In this document: piece by piece, positions 52,728 to 63,400 of the stretch
Numbering within the stretch: the stretch's first letter is position 1
Layout: every line of letters starts with the position of its first letter
DNA from: Tabrizicola_A sp965284335
Lineage (GTDB): Bacteria > Pseudomonadota > Alphaproteobacteria > Rhodobacterales > Rhodobacteraceae
NCBI RefSeq assembly: GCF_965284335.1
Contig: NZ_OZ260076.1
DNA: 64,000 nt
Direction: 5' to 3' (one strand)
Made by a program: the position numbers and the translations under genes
The notes under the pieces: model-generated
Told to the model about the DNA's origin: nothing
Seen by the model: the letters and a program-made list of their open reading frames with translations, nothing else
Database searches by the model: none

Positions 52728-53600
52728 ATGACCAAGCGTCCCCTTTGGCTGATCGCCGCCCCCGTCATCTTTCTGATCCTGTGGTCGGCAGGCTTTGCCG
52801 TGGCCAAGATCGCCGTCACCCATGCCGCGCCCCTGACGGTTTTGGCGCTGCGCTATTGTCTTGTGCTTGTGCTTCTGATCCCGGTGGCGCTGGTCTTGCG
52901 CCCGCCCATGCCCTCGCGGCGCGGGGTGCTGGATGTGGCGGTGGTGGGGTTCTTGATTCAGGTGGTCTATTTCGGCCTGTGCTATGTCGCCTTCAAGTCC
53001 GGCGTTTCGGCTGGGGCGGTGGCGATCATCGTGTGTTTGCAGCCAATTCTGGTGGCGCTGGTCGCCCCGCGCCTCGTGGGGGAACGCATCGGCCGCTGGG
53101 GCTGGATCGGCCTTGGCCTTGGTCTGGCCGGAGCGGCGCTGGCGATCTTTGGCCGTTCTGCCGTGGCGGTGGAAAACGCCTTTGGGGTGGCGATGGCGTT
53201 TCTGGCGCTTTTGGGCATCACCGCCGGCACGCTTTATGAAAAGCGCTTTGGCGTGTCGCATCATCCGGTGGCGGCGAACCTGATCCAATATGCGGTGGGG
53301 GCAGGCTTTTGCCTGCCTGCGGCTTGGGTCAGCGAAAGCATGGCGATTGCGTGGGATGCCGAGTTTGTTTGGGCCATGGCCTATCTGGTGCTGGCCAATT
53401 CGCTCTTGGCGATGTCGCTTTTGCTGGCGATGATCCGCGCCGGAGAGGTCGCGCGTGTCTCGTCGCTCTTCTACCTCGTGCCCGCCCTTGCGGCGCTTTG
53501 CGCCTGGCCGCTCTTGGGCGAGGAGATGCCGCCCCTTGCTTGGGCCGGGATGGCGCTGGCGGGGTTGGGCGTGGCGCTGGTCGGCCGCAAACCGGCGTGA
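52728..53600 (+). CDS. DMT-family transporter with EamA domains
   Basis: A 290-aa inner-membrane carrier with ten helices in two EamA repeats (start FLILWSAGFAVAKIAVTHAAP, second repeat near NLIQYAVGAGFCLPA). Substrates of this family range from amino acids to drugs; not predictable here. ATG at 52728 has AGAGG upstream; ATG at 52698 is an alternative. The end is convergent with hisG across a hairpin terminator. Confidence 0.88.
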   Translation: MTKRPLWLIAAPVIFLILWSAGFAVAKIAVTHAAPLTVLALRYCLVLVLLIPVALVLRPPMPSRRGVLDVAVVGFLIQVVYFGLCYVAFKSGVSAGAVAIIVCLQPILVALVAPRLVGERIGRWGWIGLGLGLAGAALAIFGRSAVAVENAFGVAMAFLALLGITAGTLYEKRFGVSHHPVAANLIQYAVGAGFCLPAAWVSESMAIAWDAEFVWAMAYLVLANSLLAMSLLLAMIRAGEVARVSSLFYLVPALAALCAWPLLGEEMPPLAWAGMALAGLGVALVGRKPA

Positions 53601-53611
53601 GCCGGGCGGCT

Positions 53612-53643
53612 CCTTGAGCGCTGCGCGCACGAAGTGCTCAAGG
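53612..53643. terminator. Bidirectional terminator between the DMT gene and hisG
   Basis: ccttgagc (53612-53619) and gctcaagg (53636-53643) form a perfect 8-bp stem around a 16-base loop, between convergent genes. Confidence 0.6.
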
Positions 53644-53653
53644 GGGCAATCTG

Positions 53654-54364
53654 CTAGGGCTGAAAATCGGCGGGCAGCGGCAGACCAAGCTTTTCGGCCA
53701 GCCCCCGCAGCACCGTCCCCGCCTGCGCCCAATCGGCGGCACGGGCGGCATAGAGCGTGGCTTGGCTTTGGTGAATGAGCCCATCTGAGAGGATTTTCAA
53801 ATGGTTGGCGCGCAGCGTCTCACCGGTTGAGGTGATGTCGGCCACCGCCTCGGCGGTCAGGTTCTTGACCGTGCCTTCGGTCGCGCCTTGGCTGTCGACC
53901 AGTTGGTAATCGGCCACGCCCTGCGCCGTCAGAAACTCGCGCACAAGCCGGTGGTATTTCGTGGCAATCCGCAGCCGGAAGCCATGGGCCGCGCGAAAGG
54001 CCCCGGCGGCGGCGTCGAGATCATCGAGCGTATCGACGTCGATCCAAGCATCGGGCACCGCGATGATCAGGTCAGCATGGCCAAAGCCCAAGGGTGCCAG
54101 TTCGGCCACCTGCATGTTCCAGTCGGCCAGCTTGTCGCGCACCAGATCCGACCCGGTGACGCCAAGGTGAATCCGCCCCGCCGCAAGCTCGCGCGGGATT
54201 TCACCGGCTGAGAGGAGCACCAGCTCCACCCCCTGAACCCCTTGCACCGCGCCGGAATATTCGCGCTCGTTGCCGGTGCGGTTCATGGCAACGCCACGCG
54301 CGCCGAACCAGTCAAAGGTTTTCTCCATCAGCCGCCCCTTGGACGGCACGCCGATTTTCAACAT
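53654..54364 (-). CDS. hisG: ATP phosphoribosyltransferase, short form
   Basis: A 236-aa first enzyme of histidine synthesis. The short form lacks the C-terminal regulatory domain and needs HisZ, whose gene overlaps its start by 7 bases. Motifs: IGVPSKGRLMEKT, AGRIHLGVTGSDLVRDK, and IVDSTGETLRAN-like ADITSTGETLRANHLK. Length fits HisG-S. It is the last gene of hisS-hisZ-hisG. Confidence 0.94.
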   Translation of the reverse strand: MLKIGVPSKGRLMEKTFDWFGARGVAMNRTGNEREYSGAVQGVQGVELVLLSAGEIPRELAAGRIHLGVTGSDLVRDKLADWNMQVAELAPLGFGHADLIIAVPDAWIDVDTLDDLDAAAGAFRAAHGFRLRIATKYHRLVREFLTAQGVADYQLVDSQGATEGTVKNLTAEAVADITSTGETLRANHLKILSDGLIHQSQATLYAARAADWAQAGTVLRGLAEKLGLPLPADFQP

Positions 54365-55461
54365 CTTGCGGCCCCCTTCAGCGCGACCACAAGATTTGGC
54401 CGGATGATCCCGCCCACCGCCGGGATCGACCGCCCCTGCCCCAGCACCGCTGTCAGCGCATCATAGCGCCCGCCGCTGGCGACCGGGGGCAGGTCGGCGG
54501 GGCCGACGAAGGCAAAGGTGAAACCGTCGTAGTATTCCATCGTGGTGCGACCAAGGCTCGCCTCAAAGGGCAGCGCGGCGGTGTCGATGCCACGGGTTTT
54601 CAAGGCGTCAAGCCTTGTGGCGAACCGGTCCACCGCAGGGGCGATGGCGGGCAAAAGCGCGGTGATGCCGCGCAGATGCTCCAGCGCCGATTGCGCAGGC
54701 GCCTGCAGGCCAAGAAGATCATACAGCAGCGCCGCCTCGGTGGCCGCAATCGGCTTGGCGCTGGCATCTTCGATCAGCGCGGCAGCACGGGCGGCGATTT
54801 CATCCTCGCCGCGCAAGCCAATCAGCGGGGCGGCGGCGGCGATCAGATCGGCCGGGCTGCCCTTGGCGAGGCGCTCCAAAAGCTGCACCCGCGCGGCAGG
54901 CATCGGCGCGCGGCCGGCAAACCGATCGAGCAGAGCGCGAAAGCGCCGGGGCCGCCAGATATGGCGCAAGAGGGCGGACTTGCGGCGCGGCGTGGTGTCA
55001 AGCCCGCGCACGGCGGCCATCAGAATGCCGATGTCGCCGGTGACCGCCCGCAGGCCAAGCCCCTGAAGGCACTTGGAAAACAGCGCGAACACCTCGGCAT
55101 CGGCGGCTTCGGGGGCGGCGCGGTCAAACACCTCGAACCCCACCTGCAGATATTCGCTCGCCCGCGCGCCCAGATGGTCCTGCTTGCGGAACACCTCGCC
55201 CATATAGGCATAGCGCGCGGGGTCGGCGCCATGGGCCATATGGGCCTGCACGACGGGCACCGTAAAGTCGGGCCGCAGCATCATCTCGCCGCGCAGGGGG
55301 TCATGGGTGACATAGGCGCGGGCGCGGATATCCTCGCCGTAAAGGTCCAGCATGGTATCGGCGGGCAAGAGGATATCGGCCTCGACCGGGGCGGCCCCGG
55401 CGGCAAGGAAGGCGGCGTAAAGCGCCCCGGCCTCGGCGCGGATGGCGGGTTTGTCAGCCAT
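54358..55461 (-). CDS. hisZ: HisG regulatory subunit HisZ
   Basis: A 367-aa histidyl-tRNA synthetase-like subunit without aminoacylation activity, required by short HisG and giving it histidine feedback. Class II aaRS relics: RPDFTVPVVQAHM, YLQVGFEVFD and the final ASGGRYDALTAVLG. ATG at 55461 fits; the longer frame upstream is low-complexity repeat. It sits between hisS and hisG. Confidence 0.91.
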   Translation of the reverse strand: MADKPAIRAEAGALYAAFLAAGAAPVEADILLPADTMLDLYGEDIRARAYVTHDPLRGEMMLRPDFTVPVVQAHMAHGADPARYAYMGEVFRKQDHLGARASEYLQVGFEVFDRAAPEAADAEVFALFSKCLQGLGLRAVTGDIGILMAAVRGLDTTPRRKSALLRHIWRPRRFRALLDRFAGRAPMPAARVQLLERLAKGSPADLIAAAAPLIGLRGEDEIAARAAALIEDASAKPIAATEAALLYDLLGLQAPAQSALEHLRGITALLPAIAPAVDRFATRLDALKTRGIDTAALPFEASLGRTTMEYYDGFTFAFVGPADLPPVASGGRYDALTAVLGQGRSIPAVGGIIRPNLVVALKGAARC

Positions 55462-55484
55462 GTGCGGCCTCCGGCTTGCGGCTT

Positions 55485-55530
55485 GCCCCCCACCCCCAGC
55501 CCCTCCCCACGGGGGGGAGGGGAGGCGCGC
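55485..55530. repeat. Repeat-like GC stem in the hisS-hisZ gap
   Basis: The 129-base gap holds cccctccccac and gggggggaggggagg in inverted orientation and a purine-rich gagggagggagagggggc tract. It resembles a REP-like palindromic unit and may set hisZG expression below hisS. Confidence 0.45.
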
Positions 55531-55590
55531 GCCGTGCAAGACGGTCGCGACCCTTGCCCCTTGTGAGGGAGGGAGAGGGGGCAAGGCGCA

Positions 55591-57090
55591 TCATTGGCCC
55601 AGCATCTTTCGCACTTCCGCCACCAGATCGGCGCGGGGGATTTCCACCTGAGCGGGGCGGTCTTTCCATTCTTCCAGCGTGGCATTGGCGGCGATCCTGG
55701 CCCCAAGGATCAGGTCCTTGAGAATGACCGTGCCCTTCTCGGCCTCGTTCCCGCCCTGGATCACCGCCACCGGGCTTTGGCGTTTGTCGGCGTATTTCAA
55801 CTGGTTGCCGAAATTCTTGGGGTTGCCGAGATAGACCTCGGCCCGGATGCCGGCACTCCGCAGATCGGCCACCATCCCCATGTATTCGGCCATCCGGTCG
55901 CGGTCCATCACAGTCACAACGACCGGGCCCGCCGAGGAGCCGCCGACGCGCCCCTTGGCGCGGAGCGCTGCGAGGAGGCGATCGACGCCGATGGAAACGC
56001 CCGTGGCCGGGACCGCCTGACCGGTGAAGCGCTTGACCAGATCGTCATAGCGCCCGCCGCCCGCGACCGAGCCAAACTGCCGCTTGCGGCCTTTTTCGTC
56101 CAAAATTTCAAAGGTGAGTTCGGCCTCATAGACCGGGCCAGTGTAGTAACCAAGGCCCCGCACCACGCCGGGGTCCAGAACGATGCGGTCAGGGCCATAG
56201 CCTTGGGCGGCCAGAAGCCCGGCGATCTGTTCCAACTCATCCACGCCTTCAGCGCCAATGACCGAAGCGCCCACCAACTCGCGCAAACGCGCCACCGTGG
56301 CGGCACCCGTCTCGCGCTTGGCCGAGACAAAACCCATCACCACCTCGGCCTGCGCCTCACTCAGCCCAGCACCCTTGGTGAAATCGCCGGACTCGTCCTT
56401 GCGGCCCGCGCCCAGCAGCGCGCGCACGCCGTCGTCGCCCAGCCGGTCGATCTTGTCGATGGCGCGCAGGACGATGCCGCGCTCATGGGCGAATTTCTCG
56501 GGATCAGAGGGGTCGAGCACGCCCGCAACCTCCATCACCCCGTTCAGAACCTTGCGGTTGTTGACCTTGACCACATAGTCGCCGCGCGGGATGCCGACGA
56601 CCTCCAAAGCATCCGACAGCATGGCGCAGATCTCGGCATCCGCCGCGACAGACCCCGACCCAACCGTATCTGCATCGCATTGATAAAACTGGCGAAACCG
56701 CCCCGGACCGGGCTTTTCGTTGCGCCAAACCGGGCCCATGGCATAGCGCCGATAGGGCGTGGGCAGGTCATTGCGGAACTGGGCTGCCACGCGGGCCAAG
56801 GGCGCGGTCAGGTCATAGCGCAGCGCCAGCCAGTCGCCATCCTCATCCTGCCAGCCAAAGACGCCCTCATTCGGGCGGTCCACGTCGGGCAGGAATTTGC
56901 CCAGCGCCTCGACCGTCTCAACCGCCGATGTTTCCAAAGGATCAAAGCCATAGCGATGGTAAACAGCCGTAATCGCATCCAGCATCGCCTTGCGTTCGGT
57001 CACTTCGGGACCAAAGTAATCGCGAAACCCCTTGGGGGTTTCGGCCTTGGGGCGTCTGATCTTCTCTGACGAACTTTTGGCATCTGACAT
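55591..57090 (-). CDS. hisS: Histidine--tRNA ligase
   Basis: A 499-aa class II synthetase. Motif 1 region ETPKGFRDYFGPE, motif 2 YRRYAMGPVWRNEKPGPGR, the histidine loop GLGYYTGPVYE and motif 3 GVSIGVDRLLAAL are all present, and an anticodon-binding domain ends the chain. Insertions make it longer than E. coli HisS (424 aa), as usual in this group. ATG at 57090. First gene of the his cluster. Confidence 0.96.
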   Translation of the reverse strand: MSDAKSSSEKIRRPKAETPKGFRDYFGPEVTERKAMLDAITAVYHRYGFDPLETSAVETVEALGKFLPDVDRPNEGVFGWQDEDGDWLALRYDLTAPLARVAAQFRNDLPTPYRRYAMGPVWRNEKPGPGRFRQFYQCDADTVGSGSVAADAEICAMLSDALEVVGIPRGDYVVKVNNRKVLNGVMEVAGVLDPSDPEKFAHERGIVLRAIDKIDRLGDDGVRALLGAGRKDESGDFTKGAGLSEAQAEVVMGFVSAKRETGAATVARLRELVGASVIGAEGVDELEQIAGLLAAQGYGPDRIVLDPGVVRGLGYYTGPVYEAELTFEILDEKGRKRQFGSVAGGGRYDDLVKRFTGQAVPATGVSIGVDRLLAALRAKGRVGGSSAGPVVVTVMDRDRMAEYMGMVADLRSAGIRAEVYLGNPKNFGNQLKYADKRQSPVAVIQGGNEAEKGTVILKDLILGARIAANATLEEWKDRPAQVEIPRADLVAEVRKMLGQ

Positions 57091-57163
57091 GGGATTTCAA
57101 CCTTGCATCGCTTGGCCCTTCCTCTAACGAAGGGGGAAAGGCACGGCAAGCGGCGGATGACAG

Positions 57164-57364
57164 ATGGAACGGCTGGACAGCTTGGAAGAACGCATGGCGC
57201 ATCTGATCCGCGCGGTTGAGGATCTGTCGGATGTGGTCGCCGCCCAAGGGCGCGAGATCGACACGCTCACGCGCCGGGTGCAGATGCTGATGGAGCGCGA
57301 GGCCGAACGCGAGGCTATGGGCGTCGGCTCGGCCGAGGCCAATGTGCCACCGCCGCATTGGTAA
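57164..57364 (+). CDS. slyX: SlyX family protein
   Basis: A 66-aa coiled-coil protein. LEERMAHLIRAVEDLSDVVA and the terminal VPPPHW are SlyX hallmarks. Its role is not established. ATG at 57164 is divergent from hisS. The next gene starts 4 bases after its stop. Confidence 0.87.
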   Translation: MERLDSLEERMAHLIRAVEDLSDVVAAQGREIDTLTRRVQMLMEREAEREAMGVGSAEANVPPPHW

Positions 57365-57368
57365 GCCC

Positions 57369-57773
57369 ATGCTGTGGAAGGTGACCATGGCGGCGGCAGG
57401 GTTGGTTGTGGCATTCTTTGCCGCAACGCTGGTGCTGCCACTGAACACGATGGGGGATCCGGCCTATGACATCCCGATGCTGCGACAGCGCTGGTATTCG
57501 GGGCTTTTTGTCTTTGTGCCGCATCTGGTGGCCGTCTTGGGCGGGCTGGCCCTGACCATCCGCGCGCGCAGCCCTTGGCCCTTGGCCGCTGCTCTGTCGT
57601 CTTTGGCCGCCTTTGGGATGTTTTTTGTCGAGGAAGGGCGGTTCATCCGCTATGGCGATCTGACCATGGCGCATGATCTGGCGATGCCTTTGCTGTGGCA
57701 ATCCCGCGCTGGATGTGCAGCGCTTGCCGCCTTGTCTGCGGCTTTGTTCTGGAGGGGCCATGCCCGCGCTTGA
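57369..57773 (+). CDS. Small four-helix membrane protein
   Basis: A 134-aa membrane protein with four hydrophobic helices (about 5-23, 45-65, 72-88, 108-128). Unrecognised. It starts at ATG 57369, 4 bases after slyX; an upstream in-frame start would lie within slyX. It overlaps the next gene by 14 bases, so slyX, this gene and the AbrB-type gene form one unit. Confidence 0.78.
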   Translation: MLWKVTMAAAGLVVAFFAATLVLPLNTMGDPAYDIPMLRQRWYSGLFVFVPHLVAVLGGLALTIRARSPWPLAAALSSLAAFGMFFVEEGRFIRYGDLTMAHDLAMPLLWQSRAGCAALAALSAALFWRGHARA

Positions 57774-58824
57774 CTGGAAAAGCGTCGATCTGACCGCGCT
57801 TGCCCTGACCCTTGCCCTTGGCGCCATCGGCGGTGTTTTGGCCCATTTGGCGCAGATGCCTTTGGGCTATCTTTTGGGGTCAATGGTGCTGGTGGGCCTG
57901 CTGGCGGCTTTTGATATCAAGCCCTTGGCCCGCCCCATGACCCTGCCCACCCGGCTGCGGTTTTTCTTTGTGCCAGTGATTGGCGTGGCCATCGGCGGCG
58001 CCTTTACCCCCGAGGTGGCGCGGGCCGCCTTGGGCTGGGGGCCGTCGCTGGCCGCCTTGGTGGTCTTTGTGCCGGTGGCGCATGTGGTGGCCTATACGCT
58101 CTTTCGCCGGGGCGGGTTGGACCGGACCGAGGCCTATTATTCGGCCATTCCCGGCGGATTGATCGAATCTGTGCAAATGGGTGAAGAGGCGGGGGCGGAT
58201 GCGCGGGTGTTGATCACCTTGCAAACGCTGCGGCTGATTTTGACCATCATCATGGTGCCCTTGATTTTTCTGGCGCTGACCGGGTCGGCGGTGGGGTCGG
58301 CGGCGGGCACCGAAATGGTGGGGGCGGCGGCCCCGGTGACACTGCGCGAGGCGGGGTTGATGATTTTGGCCGCCGTGGCAGGCGCAAGACTGGGCAAACT
58401 GCTGCGCCTGCCCGGCTATATCATCACCGGGCCGCTTCTGTGTTCTGCCATGTTGCATGTGACGGGGTTGGTGCAGGCCATTCCACCCGCTTGGCTGATT
58501 GCGGTCACCCAAGTGATCCTTGGCGCCGGGCTTGGGGTTCGCTTTGTGGGGATGGACCGCAACCTGTTGATCCGATGCGGAAAACTTGCGCTGGTGAACG
58601 CGGTTGTGGCACTGATCTTGGCCTTTGCCTTTGCCGAGCTGGTGCATCTGTTGGCAGGCGAGCCTTTGGCTGCCGCCTTTTTGGCCTTTGCGCCGGGGGG
58701 GCTTGCGGAAATGAGCCTGATCGCGCTGAGCCTGAATGTCAGCGTGATCTATGTCACCGCCCATCATGTGCTGCGGATTGTGCTGGCGGTGAGTTTTGCC
58801 AAGCTGGGCAAACGCTTGGTCTAG
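57760..58824 (+). CDS. AbrB-family membrane protein
   Basis: A 354-aa integral membrane protein of the duplicated AbrB (ammonia monooxygenase-labelled) family, not the DNA-binding AbrB. Two similar halves of four to five helices; repeated motifs LLGSMVLVGLLAAFDI and ITGPLLCSAMLHVTGL, and the PGGLIESVQM and PGGLAEMSLI pair. Function unknown, perhaps transport. ATG at 57760 follows GGAGGGG. Confidence 0.87.
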   Translation: MPALDWKSVDLTALALTLALGAIGGVLAHLAQMPLGYLLGSMVLVGLLAAFDIKPLARPMTLPTRLRFFFVPVIGVAIGGAFTPEVARAALGWGPSLAALVVFVPVAHVVAYTLFRRGGLDRTEAYYSAIPGGLIESVQMGEEAGADARVLITLQTLRLILTIIMVPLIFLALTGSAVGSAAGTEMVGAAAPVTLREAGLMILAAVAGARLGKLLRLPGYIITGPLLCSAMLHVTGLVQAIPPAWLIAVTQVILGAGLGVRFVGMDRNLLIRCGKLALVNAVVALILAFAFAELVHLLAGEPLAAAFLAFAPGGLAEMSLIALSLNVSVIYVTAHHVLRIVLAVSFAKLGKRLV

Positions 58825-58891
58825 CCCACCCCTTGCAGCCTCCGCCAAGTCCTGCCTTGAAAGACCGCCCCGCCTCGTCCACCTTGACGCC

Positions 58892-60442
58892 ATGACAGGC
58901 GGGTTTTGGGGATTTCTAGGCGGCATCGGTCTGTTCCTCTTTGGGATGGAGACGATGACCGCCGCGTTGCGGGCGCTGGCGGGCGAGGGCCTGCGCCAAT
59001 GGCTGTTGCGCATGACCTCAACCCCTTTGCGCGGCGTGGTGACGGGGGCTGCGATCACCGCGCTCGTCCAGTCTTCGACGGCGGTGACGGTGATGACCAT
59101 CGGCTTTGTCGGTGTGGGCATGATGGGCATCACGCAGTCTTTGGGCGTGATTTACGGCGCGAATATCGGCACCACGATGACAGGCTGGCTGATCATGCTG
59201 GCTGGGGTCAAATTGCAACTGGGTGTCGTGGCCTTGCCAACGCTTTTTATCGCCGCCCTGATGGGGATTTTGGGCGAGGGCCCGCTGGCACGCGCAGGCC
59301 GCATGCTGGCCGCGCTGTCCTTGATGTTCATCGGTTTGGATCTGATGCAGGCATCCACCGACGGGATCGAAAAGCTGATCACCCCCGAGATTCTGCCCGC
59401 AGAGGGTTGGCTTGGCCGTCTGGCCTTGGTGGGGATTGGCCTTGTGGTCGTGACCGTGGTGCAAAGTTCCTCGGCAGGGCTGGCCATGGCCTTGGTTTTG
59501 CTGGGATCCGGCGCAATCAGCTTTGGGCAGGCGGCGGCAATCCTGATTGGGCTAAACATCGGCACCACCCTGACCGGGCTTTTGGCCAGCCTTGGCGGCG
59601 GGCCTGCAATGCGGCGGGCGGCCTTGGCCAGCCTCTTGTTCAATCTTGGAACCGCCCTTCTTGTCTTTCCCTTTCTGGGGATGCTGTCACCGCTTTTGCA
59701 CAGCACAGCGGCTGGCCATGACGACCCGACAGCTTTCGTGCTGTTTCACACCGCATTCAACCTTGTCGGAGCCGCGGTGTTCTTGCCCTTGACCCAGCCC
59801 TTTGCGCGGGTTTTGCAATGGCTGGTGCCGGATCGCCCCGTCACGCTGGCAGCTGCCCTTGACCCGCAGCTTTTGTCAGACCCTGGCACGGCGCTGGATG
59901 CGGCCAGCCAAACGGCCAAAGCCATCGCGGGCGAGATCGGGCGGGCCTTGCAAAGCGCGCTGGCGGCCAAGGGCGAGTCAACGGCGCTGGAAACGCTGCC
60001 AAGCCGGGTGCAACCCGCGCTCTCGGCTTTGGAGGCTTGGCTGATGCAACTGCATCTGCCCGCCGATCAACAAGGCCCGCTTGACCGCATGGCAGCCCTG
60101 ATGCACATGGCCGACCATCTTTCGCGTTTGACCGCCCGCATGCAGGAACGTGACAGAATAGAGTTTGCCGCGCGTGATCCACGGCTTTATCGGCCCAGCC
60201 GCGCCGTTGCCGCCGCCCTTGCCCGGCCCGCGACCGCCGATCAGGCCGCGCGGCTGGCGGCACGCATCCGGGGCTTTGCCCTTCGCCACAGGCGCGGGGC
60301 CTTGCTGCGCGAACATGCCGGGATGATCGCACCGTCCGATGTGTTCAAGCAAACCGACGCTCTGCGCTGGCTTGACCGGGTTGCCGAACATGTCGAGCGG
60401 ATCACGTTTTACGCAGCCCAAGCGGGTGGGCGAAACGGCTAG
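58892..60442 (+). CDS. Na/Pi cotransporter family protein
   Basis: A 516-aa protein. Two Na/Pi repeats carry QSSTAVTVMTIGFVGVG and QSSSAGLAMALVLLG, with GANIGTTMTGWL and GLNIGTTLTGLL. A soluble helical PhoU-like tail spans about 330-516. Probably sodium-coupled phosphate uptake. ATG at 58892. Its end overlaps the convergent dnaE end by 4 bases, leaving no room for a terminator. Confidence 0.9.
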   Translation: MTGGFWGFLGGIGLFLFGMETMTAALRALAGEGLRQWLLRMTSTPLRGVVTGAAITALVQSSTAVTVMTIGFVGVGMMGITQSLGVIYGANIGTTMTGWLIMLAGVKLQLGVVALPTLFIAALMGILGEGPLARAGRMLAALSLMFIGLDLMQASTDGIEKLITPEILPAEGWLGRLALVGIGLVVVTVVQSSSAGLAMALVLLGSGAISFGQAAAILIGLNIGTTLTGLLASLGGGPAMRRAALASLLFNLGTALLVFPFLGMLSPLLHSTAAGHDDPTAFVLFHTAFNLVGAAVFLPLTQPFARVLQWLVPDRPVTLAAALDPQLLSDPGTALDAASQTAKAIAGEIGRALQSALAAKGESTALETLPSRVQPALSALEAWLMQLHLPADQQGPLDRMAALMHMADHLSRLTARMQERDRIEFAARDPRLYRPSRAVAAALARPATADQAARLAARIRGFALRHRRGALLREHAGMIAPSDVFKQTDALRWLDRVAEHVERITFYAAQAGGRNG

Positions 60443-63400
60443 AGATCTTCCACCAGAACCACGCCCTGCATCGCCTTGATCGCGCCTTTGACCTGCGGGG
60501 TCACCGGATAGGGCTGGGGCAGCGTCACGTCGATTTCGCGGCCCTGATCGTCGGGCAGGCAGAGGGTGACTTCGGCGCGGGTGCGCCCCTCAAGCTTGGT
60601 CAGCAGGGCGGCGAGCGAGCCTACCGCCTCGGCGCGGTTGAGGTGGATCCGGATGGCCTGCGCGCCGGCCTGATCGGCCACGGCATCAATCGGCTGCACG
60701 CCATTGGCCAGAAGTTTGACGCCGTCGCCGTCAGGGTCCACCTTGACCGTCAGAACCACATTGCGCCCCGGTTCCAGATAATCGCGCGCCTGCTCCAGCA
60801 CGTCGGAGAACACGGTGACCTCATATAGCCCGGTCGGATCGGACAGTTGCACAAAGGCAAAGCGATTGCCCTTGGCCGATTTGCGCTCCTGTTTCGAGGC
60901 GACCGACCCGGCCAATTTGCCAATGAACGGCCCATTGGCGGCGCGGGCGGTGATCTGGGCCAGCGTATCCACATTCTTGCGTTTCAAGGCCGACATGTAG
61001 TCGTCCAAAGGGTGGCCCGAGAGGTAGAAGCCCACCGCCTGATGTTCATGGCCCAGCCGTTCGACGGGCAGCCAGTCATCGCGGAAGGGCAGGCGCGGTT
61101 CGGGGATGTCGGAGCCAGAATCGCCAAAAAGGCTGACCTGGTTCGAGGCTTTCGCCTCATGGATCGCGGCGGAATAGGCGACCAGACTGTCCAGCGCTTC
61201 GAACACCCGGGCGCGGTTCGGTTCCAGCTGGTCAAAGGCCCCGGCGCGGGCGAGCATTTCCAAGGGGCGCTTGCCCACGCGCTTAAGGTCCACCCGGCGG
61301 GCAAAGTCGAAGAGCGTGGCGAAGGGCTTTTCCGCGCCATTTTCGGTTTTGCGGGCTGCGACGATGAGACCCATCGCATCGACGCCCACATTCTTCAGCG
61401 CGCCCAAGGCATAGACCAGCGCCTGATCCTTGACCTTGAAGGTCGCATCCGAGGCGTTAACGCAAGGGGCCACCACCTTGATGCCCATCTTGTCAAGCTC
61501 GCGCTTATACACCGCCAGCTTGTCGGTCAGGTGGATATCGCAATTCATCACGCCCGACATGAATTCCACCGGGTGATTGGCCTTAAGCCAGCCGGTCTGG
61601 TAACTCACCACGGCATAGGCGGCGGCGTGGGATTTGTTGAAACCGTAGTTGGCGAATTTTTCCAGAAGGTCGAACACCTCACCCGATTTCTTGGCGTCGA
61701 TGTTGTGGGTCTTTTTGCAGCCTTCGATGAACTTGGGCCGCTCCTTGGCCATTTCCTCAGCGATCTTTTTCCCCATCGCGCGGCGCAAGAGGTCGGCCCC
61801 GCCAAGCGAGTAGCCGCCCATAACTTGGGCGATCTGCATCACCTGTTCCTGATAGACGATGATGCCCTGGGTTTCGGCCAAGATATGGTCGATGGTGGGG
61901 TGGATGGATTCCAGCGGCCGCAGCCCGTGCTTGACCTCGCAATAGGTCGGGATGTTCTCCATCGGGCCGGGGCGGTAAAGGGCGACAAGCGCCACGATAT
62001 CCTCGATGCAGGTGGGCTTCATGCGGCGAAGCGCATCCATCATGCCCGAGCTTTCCACCTGAAACACCGCCACGGTCTTGGCGGCGGCGTAAAGCTCATA
62101 GGTCGCCTTGTCGTCCAAGGGGATATGGCCAATGTCATTTTCGGCGCCCGGTGGGGGGGCATAGAGGCGGCGGCCATCGGGGGCCTCGTGCAGGGCGCGG
62201 CCCGAGGCGCGGATCTGGCGGATGGCGTCCTGAATGACGGTGAGGGTTTTCAGGCCGAGGAAGTCGAATTTGACCAGCCCCGCCGCTTCGACCCATTTCA
62301 TGTTGAACTGGGTGGCGGGCATGTCCGAGCGGGGGTCTTGGTAAAGGGGCACCAATTCGTCCAAGGGCCGGTCGCCGATCACCACGCCCGCAGCATGGGT
62401 GGAGGCGTTGCGGTAAAGCCCCTCGATCTGTTCGGCATAGGTGAGAAGGCGGCCCACCACCTCTTCGCGCGCGGCTTCACGAAGCCGCGGCTCATCGGCC
62501 AGCGCCTTGGTGATGGAAACGGGTTTCACCCCCTCAACCGGGATCATCTTGGAGAGCCGGTCCACCTGCCCGTAGGACATTTGCAGCACGCGCCCCACAT
62601 CGCGCACGGCGGCCTTGGACAAAAGCGCGCCGAAGGTGATGATCTGGGCCACCTTGTCGCGGCCGTATTTTTCTTGAACGTATTGGATCACCTCTTCGCG
62701 GCGGTCCATGCAGAAGTCGATGTCGAAGTCGGGCATCGAGACGCGTTCAGGGTTGAGGAACCGCTCGAACAGCAGGGCATAGCGCAAAGGGTCGAGATCG
62801 GTGATGGTCAGCGCATAGGCCACCAGACTGCCCGCCCCCGAACCCCGCCCCGGACCCACCGGAATGTCATGCTGCTTGGCCCATTTGATGAAATCGGCCA
62901 CGATCAGGAAATAGCCGGGAAAGCCCATCTTTTCGATGATCTCGACCTCAAAGGTCAGCCGCGCGATATACTCCTCATGCGGGGCGGCAAGGGGGATCAC
63001 GGCCAGCCGCTTTTCCAACCCCTCAAAGGCCTGACGGCGCAGCTCCTGCACCTCGTCATCGGCGAATTTCGGCAGGATGGGTGCCCGTTTATAGGCCATG
63101 AAGGCGCAGCGCCGCGCGATTTCCACGGTGTTTTCCAAAGCCTCGGGCAGATCGGCAAACAGCGTCGCCATCTCGGCTTCGGTCTTGAAATAATGCTGCG
63201 CGGTCAGGCGGCGGCGGGGTTCTTGCTGGTCAACATAGGCACCCTCGGCGATGCAGATCAGCGCATCATGCGCCTCATACATCTCGGGCTTCGGGAAATA
63301 GACATCGTTGGTGGCAACCAGCGGCAGACCCATCTCATAGGCAAATTCGATATGCCCACGCTCGGACCGCGCCTCAGCCTCGGGCAAACGCCCACCCTCG

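Noticed and set aside
54358..55461. A second histidyl-tRNA synthetase
   Set aside because: It is HisZ: shorter, lacks intact catalytic motifs, and overlaps short HisG.
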